Shown: positions 45,627-49,413 of the stretch, one piece after another
How the letters are laid out: every line of letters starts with the position of its first letter
Position numbering within the stretch: the first letter of the stretch is position 1
Assembly: GCA_031269995.1 (NCBI GenBank)
Contig: JAISYI010000020.1
Coordinates: 1-49,413, forward strand
DNA length: 49,413 nt
Reading direction: 5' to 3'
Source: Holosporaceae bacterium
GTDB lineage: Bacteria > Pseudomonadota > Alphaproteobacteria > UBA3830
Notes under the pieces: generated by a model
Seen by the model: the letters and a program-made list of their open reading frames with translations, nothing else
The model's database searches: none
Told to the model about the DNA's origin: nothing
Made by a program: the position numbers and the translations under genes

Positions 45627-47363
45627 TTGAACATAGCTTCCCTTACAGGCAAAGTTTGGTGCCTACGATGTGATGATACGGTAGAAACGACTACCGAAAA
45701 CATAGCAAAGATTCTCGCAAAGAATCGCGGGATTAATGATTTAAAAGCATTTACGAGTGTCTCAATAGCGGCCACCATGCCGGATCCTATGATTTTCATA
45801 GATATGGAAAAGGCTGTTTGCCGTATAATAAAAGCTATTCAAGATAAACAAAAAATAGCGATACTAGGAGACTACGATGTTGATGGCGTCGCATCTGTTT
45901 CCATATTGGTAAAATTTTTAAAGCATATTGGAGCAGACTACGTTTATGCCATTCCGAACCGAGTCGATGATGGCTACGGCTTGAATAAAATTAACATTGA
46001 AAAACACAGAGAATGCCTGGTGATAGCAGTTGACTGTGGATCTGGTTCTCTGGAGGAGTTAGCCTATGCTAAACAGAATTTGATCGACGTTGTTATTCTA
46101 GATCATCATAGTATGTCCGTTGTTTCAGCGGACGCTATTGCCTTGGTAAATCCCCATCGACCTGATGAAAGTGGAAAATACCGATATCTCTGCGCGGCTG
46201 GCGTGGTTTTTCTCTGTGTCTGGGCCACACATCAATTGCTAAAAGAGAAAGGCTTTTACGCAGGTGGAAAGGAGCCAAATCTTGAGGATTATATGGATTT
46301 GGTTGCACTTGCTACAGTTTGTGACGTTGTAGATTTAGTTGAGCTAAACAGAGCATTCGTAATAGCAGGTACACGCATTATTCGTCAGCGAAAAAACATT
46401 GGGATCGATGCCCTTTTATCCGTATCTAAAAATGTTGCAGTGACTGCTGAGGCAATATCTTTTAGCCTTGGTCCAAAATTGAACTCTGCAGGAAGGATGT
46501 CATCAGCAGATCTCAGCGTGCAGTTACTAACTACAGAAAATCCATTGGAAGCAAAAAAAATTGCTTTGCATCTTGATGATCTGAATAAAGAACGACAGAT
46601 GCTGGAGCGAATGATGATGGAAGAAGCTGTTCCATTCATAAAAGAAGGACAAAATTTTATCCTTGCCTACAAGGAGAATTGGCATCTCGGAATCATTGGG
46701 ATCATCGCAGGAAGGCTGCGAGAAAAATATAATAGACCTAGCATAATCGTTTCCAGGGACCCGAGCGGAGTAGGAAAGGCGTCTTGCAGATCCGTAGACG
46801 GAGTGAATATTTCTGAGCTTATCAGAAAAGGCATGGAGTGTGGAGTAATCATATCCGGAGGTGGACATGCCATGGCTGCGGGATTCTCCTTTGACTTTGA
46901 TAGAATAGGGGAGCTTGAGAACTTTTTGTTTTCTGCTATGCAAAAATACTCGCCTGCCCCTCCGACACTGTATGCGGATTGCGTGATATCGCTTAATCAG
47001 GCATCAATAGAGTTCCTTAAATCTGTATCAACTCTGGAGCCGTTTGGTATGGGCAACTACCGTCCAAAGTTTGTCATCCAAAACGTCAGAATAACTGGGC
47101 CTAGGATTGTTGGAGAAGATCATATTTCGCTAGCTCTTACGAATAACAACAGTAGTTCGCTACGCACGATCTCTTTTCGCAGTCATGGAACTCCACTCGG
47201 CAAGGTAATTTTCAATGAAGACAGCCTTGTAAACGTGCTAGGAACGCTGACAATCTCACTATGGAATGGTAGAGAAAGTGTTAACTTCCAACTGGAAGAT
47301 ATTGCTCATCCTTGGAAGAATGAAGACACTGTCGTATCACAATTACGTAGTGCAGCGTGTTGA
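45627..47363 (+). CDS. recJ: Single-stranded-DNA-specific exonuclease RecJ
   Basis: 5'-3' exonuclease of the DHH family, 578 residues. Motifs are AILGDYDVDGVASV (motif I), VVILDHHSMS (the DHH motif) and, in the DHHA1 domain, GVIISGGGHAMAAGFSFD. A C-terminal OB-type domain follows. The start is TTG 45627 with GGATGGA six bases upstream; the in-line ATG at 45616 is out of frame. The last 83 bases overlap the 3' end of the convergent mreC. It would act with RecA in recombination repair and with MutS in mismatch excision. Confidence 0.94.
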   Translation: MNIASLTGKVWCLRCDDTVETTTENIAKILAKNRGINDLKAFTSVSIAATMPDPMIFIDMEKAVCRIIKAIQDKQKIAILGDYDVDGVASVSILVKFLKHIGADYVYAIPNRVDDGYGLNKINIEKHRECLVIAVDCGSGSLEELAYAKQNLIDVVILDHHSMSVVSADAIALVNPHRPDESGKYRYLCAAGVVFLCVWATHQLLKEKGFYAGGKEPNLEDYMDLVALATVCDVVDLVELNRAFVIAGTRIIRQRKNIGIDALLSVSKNVAVTAEAISFSLGPKLNSAGRMSSADLSVQLLTTENPLEAKKIALHLDDLNKERQMLERMMMEEAVPFIKEGQNFILAYKENWHLGIIGIIAGRLREKYNRPSIIVSRDPSGVGKASCRSVDGVNISELIRKGMECGVIISGGGHAMAAGFSFDFDRIGELENFLFSAMQKYSPAPPTLYADCVISLNQASIEFLKSVSTLEPFGMGNYRPKFVIQNVRITGPRIVGEDHISLALTNNNSSSLRTISFRSHGTPLGKVIFNEDSLVNVLGTLTISLWNGRESVNFQLEDIAHPWKNEDTVVSQLRSAAC

Positions 47364-48120
47364 AATTCACGAAGGGTTCTATCGTTTTAAGATCAGTAGA
47401 AATTTTTCCGATAGGAACGCCTTCCGTAATTCCGTACTCAGAAGTGACAACAATGTCACTGGCGCTGACAGGAGTTTCCCCCTGAATTGTTGACAGGAGC
47501 AGTTTGTTGGAGCCGTTTCCTGTTACTATACCATTAATTCTATATTTCCCCATCTTTACAGGAATACTGGAGTTCATATCTGTAATAGATAGCGCGCGGC
47601 TCCAGGAGGAGTGTACCTCGACAATGCGTCCTATCAACCCGTCAGAGTTCTTTACAAGATCCCCTTCAGAAACAGCGTGATCCTTTCCCACATTTAACGT
47701 AAAAGATTGAGTAAAATCATTGGAAAATACATTCACAACCTGTGCGGAGAGAACCGAAAAGCCTATCGTTTTTTTCAATAAGAGCAATTTCCGTAGTTCT
47801 TCGTTGTCCTGCTCCAGACTCAATAAATACGTTATCTTCTCTCGTAGTTTTACGTTTTCATTCTGTAAAGTTAGCAGGTGGCAGTTAATGTCATTGCCCA
47901 TAAAATAGCAAAGGTTCGAAAAAGCGTTTCTCAATTTATAAATGCAATTATATAGGACTACCACTGTAGAATGTAGGAAAAAGCTGCACTTTTCTACGCA
48001 GCTATTGCTAATTTTTAGATGCAATAGTGCAATTATACTGAAACAAAACGCCATGTTAAGCGCAACCCGTTTTTTCCTGAGACGTTTTAGGAAACTAAAA
48101 GAGACGTCCGCACTTCCCAT
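47281..48120 (-). CDS. mreC: Rod shape-determining protein MreC
   Basis: 279 residues. One N-terminal membrane helix (about residues 20-38) and a coiled-coil region (about 83-112, LLTLQNENVKLREKITYLL) precede the two beta domains. Conserved elements are SAQVVNVFSNDFTQSFTLNVGKDHAVSEGDLV and a later GLIGRIVEV and SSIPVKM. MreC links MreB inside the cell to the murein synthases outside. It follows mreB by 36 bases. Its C-terminus is encoded on the strand opposite the end of recJ. mreD and rodA do not follow, because recJ occupies that position. Confidence 0.92.
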   Translation of the reverse strand: MGSADVSFSFLKRLRKKRVALNMAFCFSIIALLHLKISNSCVEKCSFFLHSTVVVLYNCIYKLRNAFSNLCYFMGNDINCHLLTLQNENVKLREKITYLLSLEQDNEELRKLLLLKKTIGFSVLSAQVVNVFSNDFTQSFTLNVGKDHAVSEGDLVKNSDGLIGRIVEVHSSWSRALSITDMNSSIPVKMGKYRINGIVTGNGSNKLLLSTIQGETPVSASDIVVTSEYGITEGVPIGKISTDLKTIEPFVNFNTLHYVIVIRQCLHSSKDEQYLPVGS

Positions 48121-48156
48121 ATACTACTTTCGAATCCAAATCAAATTCGGCAAATC

Positions 48157-49200
<1,044 letters not shown>

Positions 49201-49213
49201 TTAATCTCCAGAC

Positions 49214-49241
49214 GGTTATATCCTCTCCGAAAGATATAGCC
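49214..49241. repeat. Hairpin in the mreB leader
   Basis: GGTTATATC and GATATAGCC form a 9-bp stem (one G-T pair) around a 10-base loop. On the plus strand a TTTTCCTTTT tail follows, so it looks like a rightward intrinsic terminator, but no rightward gene ends here. On the minus strand it lies in the leader of mreB just before the ribosome site and might affect translation. Confidence 0.4.
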
Positions 49242-49306
49242 TTTTCCTTTTCTCCTCAAGAGGTTGAAGGCTCGAGAGGATTGTCTAATTAAAGAATACG
49301 CGAATA

Positions 49307-49413
49307 ATGGATTATGCTATTGGAGTAAGTTCTGTTATTGATGGTTTGCGAGATTTTAATTGGTATGAGACGAGTGTAGAGATGATATGTATGAACATAT
49401 TTGTTGGTGATCT
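49307..49413 (+). CDS. Possible partial ORF at the right edge
   Basis: An ATG at 49307 opens a frame of 35 codons to the window end (MDYAIGVSSVIDGLRDFNWY, then further). It is divergent from mreB. There is no good ribosome site and a chance frame of this length is quite possible. No family recognised. Confidence 0.25.
   Translation, partial: MDYAIGVSSVIDGLRDFNWYETSVEMICMNIFVGD

Overview
The window looks like part of the chromosome of a host-associated alphaproteobacterium, probably of the Holosporales/Paracaedibacteraceae type. This is inferred from gene content and order; no rRNA is present to confirm it. The alphaproteobacterial signs are the order hflK-hflC-degP, the order rpmF-plsX-fabH-ihfA, rpsT next to dnaA, dnaG next to rpoD, a DUF2948 protein, a class I lysyl-tRNA synthetase and an alphaproteobacterial-style family 4 uracil-DNA glycosylase. 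The DNA is moderately A+T-rich. Genes are tightly packed, with many ATGA stop/start overlaps. Three secreted or surface-type proteins (a GT8-like glycosyltransferase, a leucine-rich-repeat protein and a polar low-complexity protein) suggest a life inside or attached to a eukaryote.

Layout. 0-5.2 kb (+): a partial zinc-finger ORF at the left edge, then ftsE-ftsX-ydcF-plsC-prfA-prmC. 5.3-7.6 kb (+): class I lysyl-tRNA synthetase and a uracil-DNA glycosylase. 7.6-12.3 kb (-): hflK-hflC-degP-miaA, preceded by tRNA-Gly(GCC). 12.4-21.0 kb (+): recA, amidase-PBP1A, then pyk-murJ-xerD. 21.0-27.1 kb (-): dnaA, rpsT, a radical-SAM activase with a 57-residue glycyl-radical-tail protein, then rpmF-plsX-fabH-ihfA-fabI. 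27.5-32.0 kb: mutS (+), then suhB and rplM-rpsI (-). 32.3-36.6 kb: tRNA-Glu(CTC), followed by an accessory stretch with a seven-helix membrane protein, the secreted GT8-like protein, a gene-poor 0.7 kb patch and the secreted polar protein. 36.6-42.1 kb (-): phosphomannomutase-dnaG-rpoD-DUF2948. 42.2-44.0 kb: the secreted LRR protein and a MITE-like element. 44.0-49.2 kb: HIT protein, cation efflux protein, recJ (+), then mreB-mreC (-). A weak open frame runs off the right edge.

How the genes work together. The cell keeps a real peptidoglycan system: FtsEX for amidase control at division, an AMIN-type amidase, PBP1A, the lipid II flippase MurJ, and MreB/MreC. Membrane lipid synthesis is represented by PlsX, FabH, FabI and PlsC. 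Genome maintenance is represented by RecA, RecJ, MutS, UDG, XerD, DnaA, DnaG and IHF. Protein quality control is the HflKC/DegP unit.

The parts most worth a second look are: (1) the two-gene unit at 22.8-23.6 kb, an activase plus a free-standing NrdD-tail protein with no reductase body in the window; (2) the probable effector genes at 33.4-36.6 and 42.2-43.8 kb; and (3) a 26-base sequence shared between the 3' ends of two of those effector genes, one copy lying inside a 113-bp element with terminal inverted repeats.
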